A stretch of DNA of 64,000 nucleotides from Butyrivibrio sp. VCB2006 (GTDB taxonomy: Bacteria > Bacillota > Clostridia > Lachnospirales > Lachnospiraceae), in assembly GCF_000420945.1 (NCBI RefSeq), contig NZ_ATVX01000006.1, positions 1 through 64,000 on the forward strand. The letters are read 5' to 3'. The notes under the pieces were generated by a model. The model made no database searches. It saw only the letters and a program-made list of their open reading frames with translations, and was not told the DNA's origin. Below, piece by piece: positions 1 to 9,149 of the stretch (position 1 is the stretch's first letter; every line of letters begins with the position of its first letter). The translations under genes were made by a program, and so were the position numbers.

Positions 1-245
1 ACAGACAAGATTCCACTTAACACTGCTTCTACGCAAGATACTTTAAATGTACTACTGTAGCTGTTATTACCGCCGCTTTCAGAAAAAGCTTCAATTCCGC
101 GAAAACGATATGCAGCAACCCATCTCACAAGGGTGGCATACCCTATCCCATTCGCTTTGGCAATAGAATCATATGAGCCTTCACCATTAAGATATTCATT
201 TACTCTTTCGAGCATCCACTCGACAGAATGTTTCTTTTTGGCCAT
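1..245 (-). CDS. IS3-family transposase OrfA, N-terminal part (cut by window edge)
   Basis: The reading frame opens at the ATG complementary to 243-245 and runs without a stop to base 1, giving 81 codons. It begins MAKKKHSVEWMLERVNEYL and continues with a helix-turn-helix pattern (SIAKANGIGYATLVRWVAAY, about residues 27-46). This is typical of the small DNA-binding OrfA protein of IS3-type elements, which is usually joined to the DDE catalytic OrfB by a frameshift. A ribosome site (AGGGGG) lies 7-12 bases upstream, inside the terminal repeat. OrfB would lie beyond the window, so completeness cannot be judged. Family call from motif recognition only. Confidence 0.75.
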   Translation of the reverse strand, partial: MAKKKHSVEWMLERVNEYLNGEGSYDSIAKANGIGYATLVRWVAAYRFRGIEAFSESGGNNSYSSTFKVSCVEAVLSGILS

Positions 246-250
246 AAAAA

Positions 251-307
251 ATCCCCCTAAAGGAGACTTTGGTTATTTCCATTGTCTACTTTAGGGGAAT
301 CATATCA
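251..307 (-). repeat. Terminal inverted repeat / end of the IS3-like element
   Basis: Read on the minus strand the end is TGATTCCCCTAAAGTAGACA, which fits the IS3-family pattern of TG, a CCC block and a terminal GTGGACA-like block. The outer boundary is at about 302-307. The same motif recurs inverted just inside it: 251-267 and 284-300 pair at 15 of 17 positions around a 16-base loop. The element end can therefore fold into a hairpin directly ahead of the transposase ribosome site. No target duplication can be seen because the other end is outside the window. Confidence 0.6.
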
Positions 308-333
308 ATGCAGGTCCTTTTATTAATCATAAG

Positions 334-903
334 TTATGGATTCTCATGGAACTTATCGTAAATCTCTGAAAGATAAGTCTTAACAATCTGAATATTTGCC
401 ATCTTACGAAGATCAGCATTGCCCATAAGAACAGCAATTTCATCTGCAAGAAGAAGCATGTCGTAAATCTTGAGCTTGAATTCTTCTCTTGTGAGCTCAT
501 CAATGTTAATTTCCATAAGAGGTACACCAAGCTTTAAGGTTACATTTTCATCTGCAATACCTGTGAGCATCTGACGTGTCTCAGGATCAAAACCAACATA
601 GAGGATGAGTTTTTCCTTCTCATGCTTTTTAAGTGAAGTAGGTGTCTGGTGAGATAACTCCATCCACTCGAAGAGATCTGCTTCATCCGGGTTCATGAGA
701 TACTTTGTAAGCTCTTCCTTGTGCTTCTCAACATACTGCATGTATTTGCTGGCGTTAGGGCCTGTATAAGCAAGCTCAACCTTAACACCATTATCTGACT
801 TAACAAGTCTGCACTTCTCTGCAACTTCCTTTATCTTGAGAGAAGATTCTGTATTGCCAACAACCTTAAAGCTGCCAGTTTCTAATTCCTGTTTGAATTC
901 CAT
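334..903 (-). CDS. Hypothetical protein, 189 aa
   Basis: I do not recognise this protein. It is soluble-looking, acidic and without signal peptide or membrane segment. The N-terminal part (residues 1-80) resembles a small alpha/beta unit with a SLKIKEVAEKCRL segment. The C-terminal part is helix-rich (EEFKLKIYDMLLLADEIAVL, NADLRKMANIQIVKTYLSEI). The start is supported by a GGAGAAAAG ribosome site just upstream on the minus strand. It is transcribed divergently from ftsK and lies next to an insertion-sequence end, so it may be accessory, although base composition does not stand out. Confidence 0.6.
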   Translation of the reverse strand: MEFKQELETGSFKVVGNTESSLKIKEVAEKCRLVKSDNGVKVELAYTGPNASKYMQYVEKHKEELTKYLMNPDEADLFEWMELSHQTPTSLKKHEKEKLILYVGFDPETRQMLTGIADENVTLKLGVPLMEINIDELTREEFKLKIYDMLLLADEIAVLMGNADLRKMANIQIVKTYLSEIYDKFHENP

Positions 904-942
904 TCTTTTCTCCTTTTTATACGAAACCTAAAATCCGTAGTT

Positions 943-948
943 AGTATA
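943..948 (-). promoter_or_regulatory. Extended -10 promoter for the 189-aa gene
   Basis: On the minus strand TGCTATACT is an extended -10 (TGnTATAnT), about 40 bases before the start codon. No clear -35 is visible, as often with extended -10 promoters. Confidence 0.35.
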
Positions 949-956
949 GCACAAAG

Positions 957-984
957 ACTCTAAAAATGGTATACTTATTAGAGT
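957..984 (+). promoter_or_regulatory. ftsK promoter with dyad symmetry
   Basis: TGGTATACT at 967-975 is an extended -10. It sits between the arms of a 7-bp inverted repeat, ACTCTAA (957-963) and TTAGAGT (978-984), so a dimeric regulator could cover the core promoter. The start codon is 45 bases downstream. Confidence 0.4.
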
Positions 985-1019
985 TTTGCAATCTTTATAA
1001 AAGTTTTGGTGGGTAAAAA

Positions 1020-3914
1020 ATGGCAACTGGTAACAAGAGGGGAAATACCAATAGGAAAACTTCAAAGGGGAATTCTCGTAGCAATTCAGGAGCTAAGAGT
1101 CCCAGAAGGAAACCTATCAAGGAAGAGGAGATAGACTATTCTCTTAAGAGCGAGATTATAGTAATTGCAGCTGTTGCGCTGGCAATTTTTCTTTTCCTGT
1201 GCAATTTTGGAATATGTGGCAGCTTTGGCAATGCGGTCAGCAGTGTGTTATTCGGACTGTTTGGCTTTACTGCGTATATTGCGCCAATTGTGGCTGCTGT
1301 TTCTGTGCTTATTGGCATAGCTAATTTTGGTTCTAATGCTTCCGTTCGGAAGATTGTTTCTGGAATAGTTTTGTTTTTAATAATTGGTATGCTTGCGGAG
1401 CTTATTACAGGAAGAGCTCAGGGAGCAGAAGCTTATGATGTTGCAGGCATTTATACTGCTGCAAGCTCAGCTCGCAATGGAGGCGGATTTTTCGCAGGCT
1501 CCCTTGCTTATTTGTGCTACAAGTATCTTTCACTTGTTGGTACAATACTGCTTTTGCTGGTTTTGGGCATTGCAAGTCTTGTTATCTTTACTCAGCATTC
1601 ATTTGTTGGTGGTATCAAGAAAGGCGGCAGAAGACTTATAGAGAAGACCAGACAGGAAACCGAGAACTATAGGGACTATGCTGAGAAGCGCCGTGAGAAG
1701 ATGGAAGAGCGCAGAGCCAGAATTGAAGAGGAAAAGAGACTGGCTATCGAACAGAAAGAGGACGAAAAGATTCTTCGAATGGAAAAGAAAGTCAGCGGTG
1801 TTATGCTGGATACAGCTCTTTCCAAAGATGAAGAAGAAACACAGGAACCTGTTGTTCATTCTGATTTTGATCCCTCATCCAATAAGAACGTATTTATTCC
1901 TGAGGATGAAATCAGTGATGATATCCATGAAATAATACTTAATAAAGGCATCGAAACAGATGTGGAGCCGGATGGTCAGCATGTTCTTCGAACAGGCCCG
2001 GTTATCCATGGCATGGGATATGATGATTACGACGAGGATGAAGAAGATGAGGAAAATGATATTCATGAGGTTTCCTCTGATAATATAATTCCTATTACAA
2101 GCCGCAGCAGCTCTGCAGCCAGAGAAAACATTGCTTCAAATCAGCCTATATTAATACCGCAGAATCCGGAGCAGTCCACCTCTAAGCTTGTGGCAAGAGC
2201 AGGCTCCTATGAATTTGAAGATGACATCCTGCCGGATGTACCTATTCATGCTGAGGACCTTGGAAACGGAATGAACGGTGACTATGTGATCCATGCTCAG
2301 GATCATGTCAGCAGAAGCGCCTCTGCCGATTCCCGAATTAATAACAGCGCGCCATCCAGTGTATCTTCTGTTGGGCCTGGACCACACACTACAAGTCCCG
2401 GAATGGAAAAAGAGATTGAGGCTCACAAGAAGGCTATTCCTAAGGCTTACAAGTTCCCTCCAATCAGTCTCTTGGAGAAGGGAAGCAGAAATAAGAACTC
2501 TGATTCAGCCAGAACGCTCAAGGAGACTGCGCTTAAACTTCAGGAGATTCTTGGAACTTTTGGCGTAAATGTTACGGTAACTGATATAAGCCAGGGCCCT
2601 GCTGTTACCAGATTTGAGTTGCAGCCTGAAGCAGGTGTCAGAGTTAATAAGATAGTTAACCTTGCTGATGATATCAAGATGAATCTTGCGGCCAAGGACA
2701 TTCGAATTGAAGCTCCGATCCCAGGTAAGGCTGCTGTAGGTATCGAGGTCCCCAATAAGGAAAACCAGGCAGTTGCTCTTAGAGATCTTTTTGAATCCAC
2801 TGAGTACAAAGAGTTCGAGTCCAAGCTTGCTTTCGCAGTTGGTAAGGATATAGCTGGTAAAACGGTTGTTGCAGATATTGCCAAAATGCCACATCTTTTG
2901 ATTGCCGGAGCTACAGGCTCAGGTAAGTCAGTATGTATCAACACCATCATCATGAGCCTTATTTATAAGGCTAAGCCTGAAGAAGTTCAGATGATCATGA
3001 TTGACCCTAAGATTGTTGAGCTTAGTGTATATAACGGAATACCTCATCTGATGATTCCTGTTGTTACAGATCCCAAGAAGGCTGCAGCTGCACTTAACTG
3101 GGCAGTGGCAGAAATGACCAACAGATACAAGAAATTTGCTGACAACGGAGTGAGAGACCTTAAGGGTTACAACAAGCTTGCCAAGGATAAGGATGATCCT
3201 GATATGCCGGTTCTTCCTCAGATAGTTGTTATCGTAGATGAGCTTGCTGACCTTATGATGGTATCTGCCAACGAAGTTGAGGATGCTATCTGCAGACTTA
3301 CACAGCTGGCAAGAGCTGCAGGTATCCACCTTATCATTGCAACTCAGAGACCTTCGGTTGATGTTATCACTGGTCTTATCAAAGCAAACATGCCAAGCCG
3401 CGTGGCATTTGCTGTATCAAGCGGTGTGGATTCAAGAACCATTCTTGATATAAACGGTGCCGAGAAGCTTCTTGGTAAAGGTGATATGTTATTCTATCCT
3501 CAGGGCTATACGAAGCCAGCCAGAGTTCAGGGTGCCTTTGTATCTGACAAGGAAGTTCAGGCGGTTACTGATTTCCTCAGAGGACAGAACATAGAATCTT
3601 CTTATGGCGAGGATATAGAAAATCAGATAAACAGCATGCAAAGTAGTGGATCATCCGGTGGCGGTTTTGGTGGAGATTCCGATTCCGGCAGGGATGAATA
3701 CTTTGTTCAGGCAGGAAATATAATAATAGAAAAAGAAAAAGCTTCTATCGGAATGCTTCAGCGTGCCTTTAAGATTGGCTTTAACAGAGCCGCCAGAATT
3801 ATGGATCAGCTTTGCGAGGCAGGAGTTGTCGGCGATGAAGAAGGTACTAAGCCAAGAAAGGTACTTATGACCAAGACTCAGTTTGAGGAATACTTAAATT
3901 CTCAGGCCGGATGA
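1020..3914 (+). CDS. ftsK: DNA translocase FtsK/SpoIIIE
   Basis: Membrane-anchored, ATP-driven double-stranded DNA pump that clears chromosome DNA from the division septum. The 964-aa protein has a basic N-terminus, about four membrane helices (residues ~45-200), a KR-rich stretch and a long acidic, low-complexity linker (~200-480). The RecA-like motor follows, with Walker A GATGSGKS (~residues 629-636) and Walker B VVIVDELADLMM (~736-747). The C-terminal winged-helix gamma domain (~890-964, with SIGMLQRAFKIGFNRAARI) recognises polar DNA signals. Length and domain order match the Firmicutes family. FtsK and SpoIIIE cannot be separated by sequence alone. It is followed at 97 bases by fhs. Confidence 0.95.
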   Translation: MATGNKRGNTNRKTSKGNSRSNSGAKSPRRKPIKEEEIDYSLKSEIIVIAAVALAIFLFLCNFGICGSFGNAVSSVLFGLFGFTAYIAPIVAAVSVLIGIANFGSNASVRKIVSGIVLFLIIGMLAELITGRAQGAEAYDVAGIYTAASSARNGGGFFAGSLAYLCYKYLSLVGTILLLLVLGIASLVIFTQHSFVGGIKKGGRRLIEKTRQETENYRDYAEKRREKMEERRARIEEEKRLAIEQKEDEKILRMEKKVSGVMLDTALSKDEEETQEPVVHSDFDPSSNKNVFIPEDEISDDIHEIILNKGIETDVEPDGQHVLRTGPVIHGMGYDDYDEDEEDEENDIHEVSSDNIIPITSRSSSAARENIASNQPILIPQNPEQSTSKLVARAGSYEFEDDILPDVPIHAEDLGNGMNGDYVIHAQDHVSRSASADSRINNSAPSSVSSVGPGPHTTSPGMEKEIEAHKKAIPKAYKFPPISLLEKGSRNKNSDSARTLKETALKLQEILGTFGVNVTVTDISQGPAVTRFELQPEAGVRVNKIVNLADDIKMNLAAKDIRIEAPIPGKAAVGIEVPNKENQAVALRDLFESTEYKEFESKLAFAVGKDIAGKTVVADIAKMPHLLIAGATGSGKSVCINTIIMSLIYKAKPEEVQMIMIDPKIVELSVYNGIPHLMIPVVTDPKKAAAALNWAVAEMTNRYKKFADNGVRDLKGYNKLAKDKDDPDMPVLPQIVVIVDELADLMMVSANEVEDAICRLTQLARAAGIHLIIATQRPSVDVITGLIKANMPSRVAFAVSSGVDSRTILDINGAEKLLGKGDMLFYPQGYTKPARVQGAFVSDKEVQAVTDFLRGQNIESSYGEDIENQINSMQSSGSSGGGFGGDSDSGRDEYFVQAGNIIIEKEKASIGMLQRAFKIGFNRAARIMDQLCEAGVVGDEEGTKPRKVLMTKTQFEEYLNSQAG

Positions 3915-3921
3915 TATCTTT

Positions 3922-3949
3922 TTGAATATAATTCGTTATGAATTATAGA
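3922..3949 (+). promoter_or_regulatory. Possible fhs promoter
   Basis: TTGAAT (3922-3927), a 16-base spacer, then TATAGA (3944-3949), about 60 bases before the fhs start. The spacer carries an inverted repeat ATAATTC/GAATTAT. Plausible but not strong. Confidence 0.3.
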
Positions 3950-4010
3950 TATAGTAACTAAAAGGGAAGAGAAAGTAGTTTTGTTGCGCAAGTCGCGGAA
4001 GGAGTTTTGA

Positions 4011-5687
4011 ATGGCTGTAAAGAGTGATATTGAAATTGCACAGGAAGCAACCATGCTTCACATCAGAGACGTTGCTGGGAAGCTTGGAATCACAGAGGAT
4101 GACCTTGAATACTATGGCAAGTACAAGGCAAAATTGTCTGAAGAATATGTTAAAAAAGCTCAATCGGGCAAAAGAGGCAAGCTTGTTCTTGTAACAGCTA
4201 TTAACCCAACCCCCGCAGGAGAAGGTAAGACAACTACCAGCGTTGGTCTTGGTGATGCTCTTAACAGACTTGGTCACAAGACAGTGATCGCACTTCGTGA
4301 GCCATCTCTTGGACCTTGTTTTGGAATTAAAGGTGGTGCTGCCGGCGGCGGTTACGCTCAGGTAGTTCCTATGGAGGATATTAACCTTCATTTCACAGGT
4401 GATTTCCATGCAATTACTTCAGCCAATAACCTTCTGGCTGCTATTATCGATAATCATATTCAGCAGGGCAATGAGCTTGGTATCGATACAAGACAGATAA
4501 TTTGGAAAAGAGCTGTAGATATGAATGACAGAGCTCTCAGAAATATCGTTGTTGGCCTTGGTGCCAAAGCTGACGGTGTACCGAGAGAAGACCATTTCGT
4601 AATCACTGTTGCATCTGAAATCATGGCTATTTTATGTCTTGCAGATGATATGGATGATCTTAAAAAGAGACTTTCCAGAATTATCGTAGCATATACAAGA
4701 GACGGAGAGCCTGTAACAGCAGGACAGCTTCAGGCAGTAGGCGCTATGGCAGCTCTTTTAAAGGATGCTATCAAGCCTAACCTTGTACAGACCCTTGAGC
4801 ATACACCTGTAATCATTCATGGCGGCCCATTTGCAAATATTGCCCATGGATGTAACTCAGTAAGAGCCACCAAGACAGCTCTTGGAATTTCGGATATCAC
4901 TGTTACTGAGGCTGGATTCGGTGCAGATCTTGGAGCTGAGAAGTTCCTTGATATCAAGTGCAGAATGGCTGGACTTAAGCCTGATGCTGTAGTTCTTGTA
5001 GCTACTATCAGAGCACTTAAATATAATGGTGGTGTAGACAAGAAAAATCTCGGCGAGGAAAATCTTGAGGCTCTTAAGAAAGGTATCGTAAACCTTGAAA
5101 AGCACATTGAAAACATTCAGCAGTACGGAGTTCCTGTTGTAGTAACACTTAACTCTTTCCTTACAGATACACAGGCAGAGATGGATTTCGTCAAGAAATT
5201 CTGCGAGGACAGAGACTGCAAGTTCGCTCTTTCAGAAGTATGGGCTAAGGGCGGAGAAGGCGGAGAAGCTCTGGCCAAGGAAGTAATCGATACCCTTGAG
5301 AATAAACCAAGTAATTATGCTCCTATTTATGGGGATGATCTTTCTCTCAAGGAGAAGATAGAGGCTGTTGCAACCAAGATATATGGTGCGGATGGAGTTA
5401 CTTTTGCTCCTGCTGCAGCTAAACAGCTTGCAAAAATTGAAGAGATGGGATTTGGCAAGCTCCCTGTATGTATGGCAAAAACTCAGTATTCATTATCTGA
5501 TGATCCTAACATGCTGGGAAGACCAACAAATTACAATATCACTGTTCGTGAAGCTTATGTTTCTGCAGGAGCAGGATTTGTGGTTGCGCTTACCGGCTCA
5601 ATCGTAACAATGCCCGGACTTCCTAAGCATCCGGCTGCTTATGATATTGATGTAGATTTAGAGGGCAAGATTTCAGGCCTTTTCTGA
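4011..5687 (+). CDS. fhs: Formate--tetrahydrofolate ligase
   Basis: Makes 10-formyl-THF from formate, THF and ATP in the cytoplasm, the entry of formate into the one-carbon pool. The 558-aa length is standard for the bacterial monofunctional enzyme. The P-loop [10 protein letters not shown] lies near residues 67-76, followed by the conserved [20 protein letters not shown] segment and [13 protein letters not shown]. The C-terminal part is conserved ([18 protein letters not shown]). A GGAAGGAG ribosome site precedes the ATG. folD follows 62 bases downstream, giving consecutive steps of the same pathway. The gap holds a loose 7-bp stem (5688-5694 with 5715-5721). Confidence 0.97.
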   Translation: MAVKSDIEIAQEATMLHIRDVAGKLGITEDDLEYYGKYKAKLSEEYVKKAQSGKRGKLVLVTAINPTPAGEGKTTTSVGLGDALNRLGHKTVIALREPSLGPCFGIKGGAAGGGYAQVVPMEDINLHFTGDFHAITSANNLLAAIIDNHIQQGNELGIDTRQIIWKRAVDMNDRALRNIVVGLGAKADGVPREDHFVITVASEIMAILCLADDMDDLKKRLSRIIVAYTRDGEPVTAGQLQAVGAMAALLKDAIKPNLVQTLEHTPVIIHGGPFANIAHGCNSVRATKTALGISDITVTEAGFGADLGAEKFLDIKCRMAGLKPDAVVLVATIRALKYNGGVDKKNLGEENLEALKKGIVNLEKHIENIQQYGVPVVVTLNSFLTDTQAEMDFVKKFCEDRDCKFALSEVWAKGGEGGEALAKEVIDTLENKPSNYAPIYGDDLSLKEKIEAVATKIYGADGVTFAPAAAKQLAKIEEMGFGKLPVCMAKTQYSLSDDPNMLGRPTNYNITVREAYVSAGAGFVVALTGSIVTMPGLPKHPAAYDIDVDLEGKISGLF

Positions 5688-5749
5688 GTGATATAGCAGC
5701 CAGAAGTTCAACAGATATCACTTAATATATATGAATTAGGAGAGGTTTT

Positions 5750-6625
5750 ATGAGTGCAACAATAATAGATGGAAAAGCTATTTCACAGCAAATCAAGGAT
5801 GAACTTAAAGAAAAGACAGCTGCGCTTAAAGAAAAAGGTATAGAAGTTACGCTTGCAGTAGTTCTTGTAGGCGAAGATCCTGCTTCTCAGGTTTATGTTC
5901 GTAATAAAAAGAAGGCCTGTGAGTACATCGGTTATAATTCATTATCCTATGAGCTTCCTGAGGAAACTTCACAGGAAGAACTTTTGAAGCTCATTGAGGA
6001 ACTCAATGGCAGAGAAAATGTAGACGGTATTCTTGTACAGATGCCTCTTCCAAAACACATTAATGAGAAAGCTGTGATTGATGCTATTGACCCAAGTAAA
6101 GATGTGGATGGCTTTCATCCAATGAACGTTGGTGCACTTTGCATAGGAGAACAAGGATTTGTATCTTGTACTCCTGCCGGTGTTATCCAGCTTCTTAAGA
6201 GAGGGTGCGACGGCCAAATAGATATAGCAGGCAAAGAATGCGTCATTGTAGGTAGATCCAATATTGTTGGTAAGCCTATGGCTCTTTTGATGCTGAGAGA
6301 AAATGCAACTGTAACCGTCACTCATTCAAAAACCAAGGATCTTGCCAATGTATGTAAGAGGGCAGATATTCTGATTTCAGCTATTGGTAAAGCCGGATTT
6401 ATTACTAAGGATTTTGTCAAAGAAGGTGCCGTTGTCATTGATGTTGGAATTAACAGAAATGCCGAAGGTAAGCTTTGCGGCGATGTGGTTTATGACGAGG
6501 TTGCGGAAATAGCCAGTGCAATTACGCCGGTTCCAGGCGGTGTAGGACCTATGACAATTGCCATGCTCATGAATAACTGTTATGAAAGTGCTGTTATGAG
6601 AATGAATAACAGCAACATTAAGTGA
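5750..6625 (+). CDS. folD: Bifunctional methylene-THF dehydrogenase / methenyl-THF cyclohydrolase
   Basis: Interconverts 10-formyl-, methenyl- and methylene-THF using NADP(+). The 291-aa protein shows the family signatures: the lysine-bearing catalytic segment YVRNKKKACEYIGY, the ILVQMPLPKHI block, the dinucleotide-binding loop VIVGRSNIVGKPMALLM, and the closing PVPGGVGPMTIAMLM. Ribosome site TTAGGAGAGG. It directly follows fhs, the usual arrangement for linking formate activation to nucleotide and methionine synthesis. Confidence 0.97.
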   Translation: MSATIIDGKAISQQIKDELKEKTAALKEKGIEVTLAVVLVGEDPASQVYVRNKKKACEYIGYNSLSYELPEETSQEELLKLIEELNGRENVDGILVQMPLPKHINEKAVIDAIDPSKDVDGFHPMNVGALCIGEQGFVSCTPAGVIQLLKRGCDGQIDIAGKECVIVGRSNIVGKPMALLMLRENATVTVTHSKTKDLANVCKRADILISAIGKAGFITKDFVKEGAVVIDVGINRNAEGKLCGDVVYDEVAEIASAITPVPGGVGPMTIAMLMNNCYESAVMRMNNSNIK

Positions 6626-6660
6626 TAAGATAAGTTTTATTTTGGGAGAAAGTAATTCTA

Positions 6661-8112
6661 GTGAAATGTCCAAACTGTGGTCTTGAAATTCCGGAAGGAC
6701 ATATGTACTGCGACAATTGCGGTACAGAAATTAACTTTGTTCCGGAATTTGAGCCTGAAGTAGAAAATGAAATAAACGAAACACTTTCTTCTGTTGCGGA
6801 TGAACTCAATAAAGAAGAACGTCTCAAGGAAGAAAGAACCAGAAAGCGCAGGGAGTTTTTTGAAAAGCTGGAAAAAAGACGCCCTGTGATTTTGGTGTGC
6901 GTCGGAGTAGTTTTGGTTCTTCTTTTGGCGTTCATGTTATTTACACTCTTTAGTGATAAGTCATCTTATTATTACATCAGAAAAGCTGAAAAAGCCAAGA
7001 GCTCCGGAAGCATGAATAAGGCTATAGAGTACCTGATTGAAGGTAACGTTCAGCTTCCCGAGAATACAGATATTATATACAGATTATCTGATTACTATCT
7101 TGAGATGGGGGATTCAGATAAAGCGGTTGAGTCTCTTTTGAAAATTACTGATACAGGTCGTTTTTCAGAAGACAAGGTTATTGCTGCTTATGAGAGTATG
7201 ATATCCATTTATGAGCAGGAACAGTCCTATGACAAGATAGCAGAGCTTTTATCTGCTACAGACAACGCTGCTGCAGCGGAACTTCGGGGTAAGTATATTC
7301 CCAAAGCTCCTCAGATGGGTGTTGCAGGAGGGGAGTTTGATGACATTGTTGTGGTGGCACTCCTTCCGCAATCCAAGGAGGATGGAGATTCTACGTATTA
7401 CACTGTGAATGATGGAGACCCCAGTCAGTCAAGTATTCTTTATGAGAATGAAATTGTCCTTGATGAAGAGGGCGAATACCTTATTAAAGCGGCTACTTTT
7501 AATAAATATGGTATCTCCAGTGCGGTTGCCGAGGAAAAATATATAGTTAATAAGGGCATTCCATCACCTCCTGAAATAATGGAGCCAAGTGGTGATTACA
7601 ATCAAAACACCATGATTGTAGCAGTGGCTGATGCCGGATGTACTATTTTTTATACTACGGATGGATCAGACCCCACTGTAGAGTCCAAGCAGTACATTTC
7701 ACCTATCACCATGCCTGTTGGAACATCACATTATAAGTTCGTTGCAATTGACAGTGAAGGTGTGATGAGTGAAATAGTAGAGAGGGATTACCATCTGGTT
7801 TTCACAAGGCTTATTTCCAAAGAGCAGGCTGTAAACAGCCTTGTTTCTACTCTTGTAAGACTTGATATTCTTCTGGACAATACAGGTAAGGTAAGAGGAA
7901 TAGAGGGACATAACGAGTATATCTACAACTCAGAAATTGAGATTGAGGGTGCAGGAGAATATTACGTAGTTGTTGAAAATCACGTTTCAAATGATGGCGT
8001 ATCCACACCAACCGGACTTTTATATGCTGTAAATACTCACGACGGTTCCGTAAACAGACTAGGCTATGATTCCAGTGGGAAATATACACTTATAAAAATA
8101 TCCAATAGATAA
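6661..8112 (+). CDS. Zinc-ribbon membrane protein with TPR-like and chitobiase-C-type repeats
   Basis: GTG start with GGGAGAAAG ribosome site. The N-terminus is a four-cysteine zinc ribbon (CPNCGLEIPEGHMYCDNCG, residues 2-20). A charged segment and one membrane helix follow (VILVCVGVVLVLLLAFMLF, ~residues 78-97). TPR-like helices lie next (~105-215). Then come two beta-rich repeats of the chitobiase/hexosaminidase C-terminal type, recognisable by YTVNDGDPS and FYTTDGSDPT (~220-375). The last ~100 residues resemble a small extracellular domain. Topology suggests a cytoplasmic zinc ribbon and an exported repeat region. The exact function is unknown. It lies 35 bases after folD but probably has no metabolic link to it. 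Confidence 0.7.
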   Translation: MKCPNCGLEIPEGHMYCDNCGTEINFVPEFEPEVENEINETLSSVADELNKEERLKEERTRKRREFFEKLEKRRPVILVCVGVVLVLLLAFMLFTLFSDKSSYYYIRKAEKAKSSGSMNKAIEYLIEGNVQLPENTDIIYRLSDYYLEMGDSDKAVESLLKITDTGRFSEDKVIAAYESMISIYEQEQSYDKIAELLSATDNAAAAELRGKYIPKAPQMGVAGGEFDDIVVVALLPQSKEDGDSTYYTVNDGDPSQSSILYENEIVLDEEGEYLIKAATFNKYGISSAVAEEKYIVNKGIPSPPEIMEPSGDYNQNTMIVAVADAGCTIFYTTDGSDPTVESKQYISPITMPVGTSHYKFVAIDSEGVMSEIVERDYHLVFTRLISKEQAVNSLVSTLVRLDILLDNTGKVRGIEGHNEYIYNSEIEIEGAGEYYVVVENHVSNDGVSTPTGLLYAVNTHDGSVNRLGYDSSGKYTLIKISNR

Positions 8113-8141
8113 AATACTTTAGCAGTTTAAAGAAATAAAGA

Positions 8142-8200
8142 TTGAAATTTTAGGAACTATATTTTATTATTGAAACATTGAGGGCAATCTTTTGATTGCC
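8142..8200 (+). promoter_or_regulatory. nfnAB promoter and 5' stem-loop
   Basis: TTGAAA (8142-8147), 17-base spacer, TATTAT (8165-8170). Transcription would start near 8177. A 7-bp hairpin GGCAATC-TTTT-GATTGCC (8183-8200) then forms the very 5' end of the message, ahead of the ribosome site at 8212-8224. It may protect the mRNA end. Confidence 0.5.
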
Positions 8201-8230
8201 TTTGCAGATAATGTAGGTAGGAGGATTTGT

Positions 8231-9106
8231 ATGTTCAAGATTTTAGAGGCTAATGAGCTTACTACTAATATTTTTCAGATGATAGTAGAAGCTCCACGTG
8301 TTGCACAGGCATGTTTACCTGGGCAGTTTCTTATTATCCGTGTAGATGAGGAAGGTGAGAGAATTCCTCTTACCATTTGTGATTATGACAGAGAAAAGGG
8401 CACAGTTGAGATAGTAGCTCAGGCTATTGGCGCTGAGACCATGAAACTTGGTAAGCTTAAGGCCGGCGACCATCTTGCAGATGTTGTTGGACCTCTTGGC
8501 AAACCTTCAGATCTTTGCGAAGAGAGTATAGATGAGCTTAAGAAAAAGAAAATCGTATTCATTGCAGGTGGTGTTGGCACAGCTCCTGTATATCCACAGG
8601 CTAAATGGCTTAAAGAGCATGGCGTAGATTGCGATGTTATCATTGGCGCCAAGACCAAAGACCTGGTTATTCTCGAGGATAGATTTAAGGCAGTTTGTAA
8701 CCTTCATATCACAACAGATGATGGTTCTTATGGAAGAAGCGGTATGGTTACCAAGGCACTTCAGGACCTTTGGGATGAAGGAAATAAGTATGATCACTGC
8801 GTAGCTATCGGACCTATGATCATGATGAAATTTGTATGTAAGCTTACACAGGAACTTGGTATTCCTACAATTGTCAGCATGAATCCAATTATGGTTGACG
8901 GAACAGGAATGTGTGGTGCTTGTCGTCTCACAGTTGGCGGTGAAGTTAAGTTTGCATGTGTTGACGGACCTGAGTTTGACGGACACAAGGTTGATTTCGA
9001 CCAGGCTATGAACAGAATGAAGCTTTACAAGACTGAGGAAGGCAGACTCATGCTCAAGGCTCAGGAAGGTGACACACACCACGGCGGATGTGGTAACTGC
9101 GAGTAA
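8231..9106 (+). CDS. nfnA: NfnA-like sulfide/dihydroorotate dehydrogenase-type FAD/NAD-binding subunit
   Basis: Small subunit (291 aa) of NADH-dependent reduced ferredoxin:NADP+ oxidoreductase, an electron-bifurcating transhydrogenase of anaerobes. An N-terminal flavin beta-barrel (LTICDYD region) is followed by an NAD-binding fold (FIAGGVGTAPVYPQAKWL). The C-terminal cysteines bind a 2Fe-2S cluster (GTGMCGACRLTVGG and FACVDGPEFDGH). The start at 8231 is chosen over an in-frame upstream codon at 8192 because GGTAGGAGG sits 6 bases before it and homologs begin at MFKILEA. nfnB follows 43 bases later. Without experiment, the pair could also act as a ferredoxin-NADP reductase or with sulfide. 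Confidence 0.85.
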   Translation: MFKILEANELTTNIFQMIVEAPRVAQACLPGQFLIIRVDEEGERIPLTICDYDREKGTVEIVAQAIGAETMKLGKLKAGDHLADVVGPLGKPSDLCEESIDELKKKKIVFIAGGVGTAPVYPQAKWLKEHGVDCDVIIGAKTKDLVILEDRFKAVCNLHITTDDGSYGRSGMVTKALQDLWDEGNKYDHCVAIGPMIMMKFVCKLTQELGIPTIVSMNPIMVDGTGMCGACRLTVGGEVKFACVDGPEFDGHKVDFDQAMNRMKLYKTEEGRLMLKAQEGDTHHGGCGNCE

Positions 9107-9149
9107 TTTCATTTAACTAAAACAGTTGATTATATAGGAGAATATACAG

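Noticed and set aside
3915..4010. Folate riboswitch upstream of fhs
   Set aside because: The 96-base gap holds a possible promoter and a small AT-rich dyad but no recognisable THF-riboswitch core.
8192..8230. Upstream in-frame start for nfnA
   Set aside because: This stretch overlaps the 5' hairpin, lacks a ribosome site and is not part of the conserved protein.
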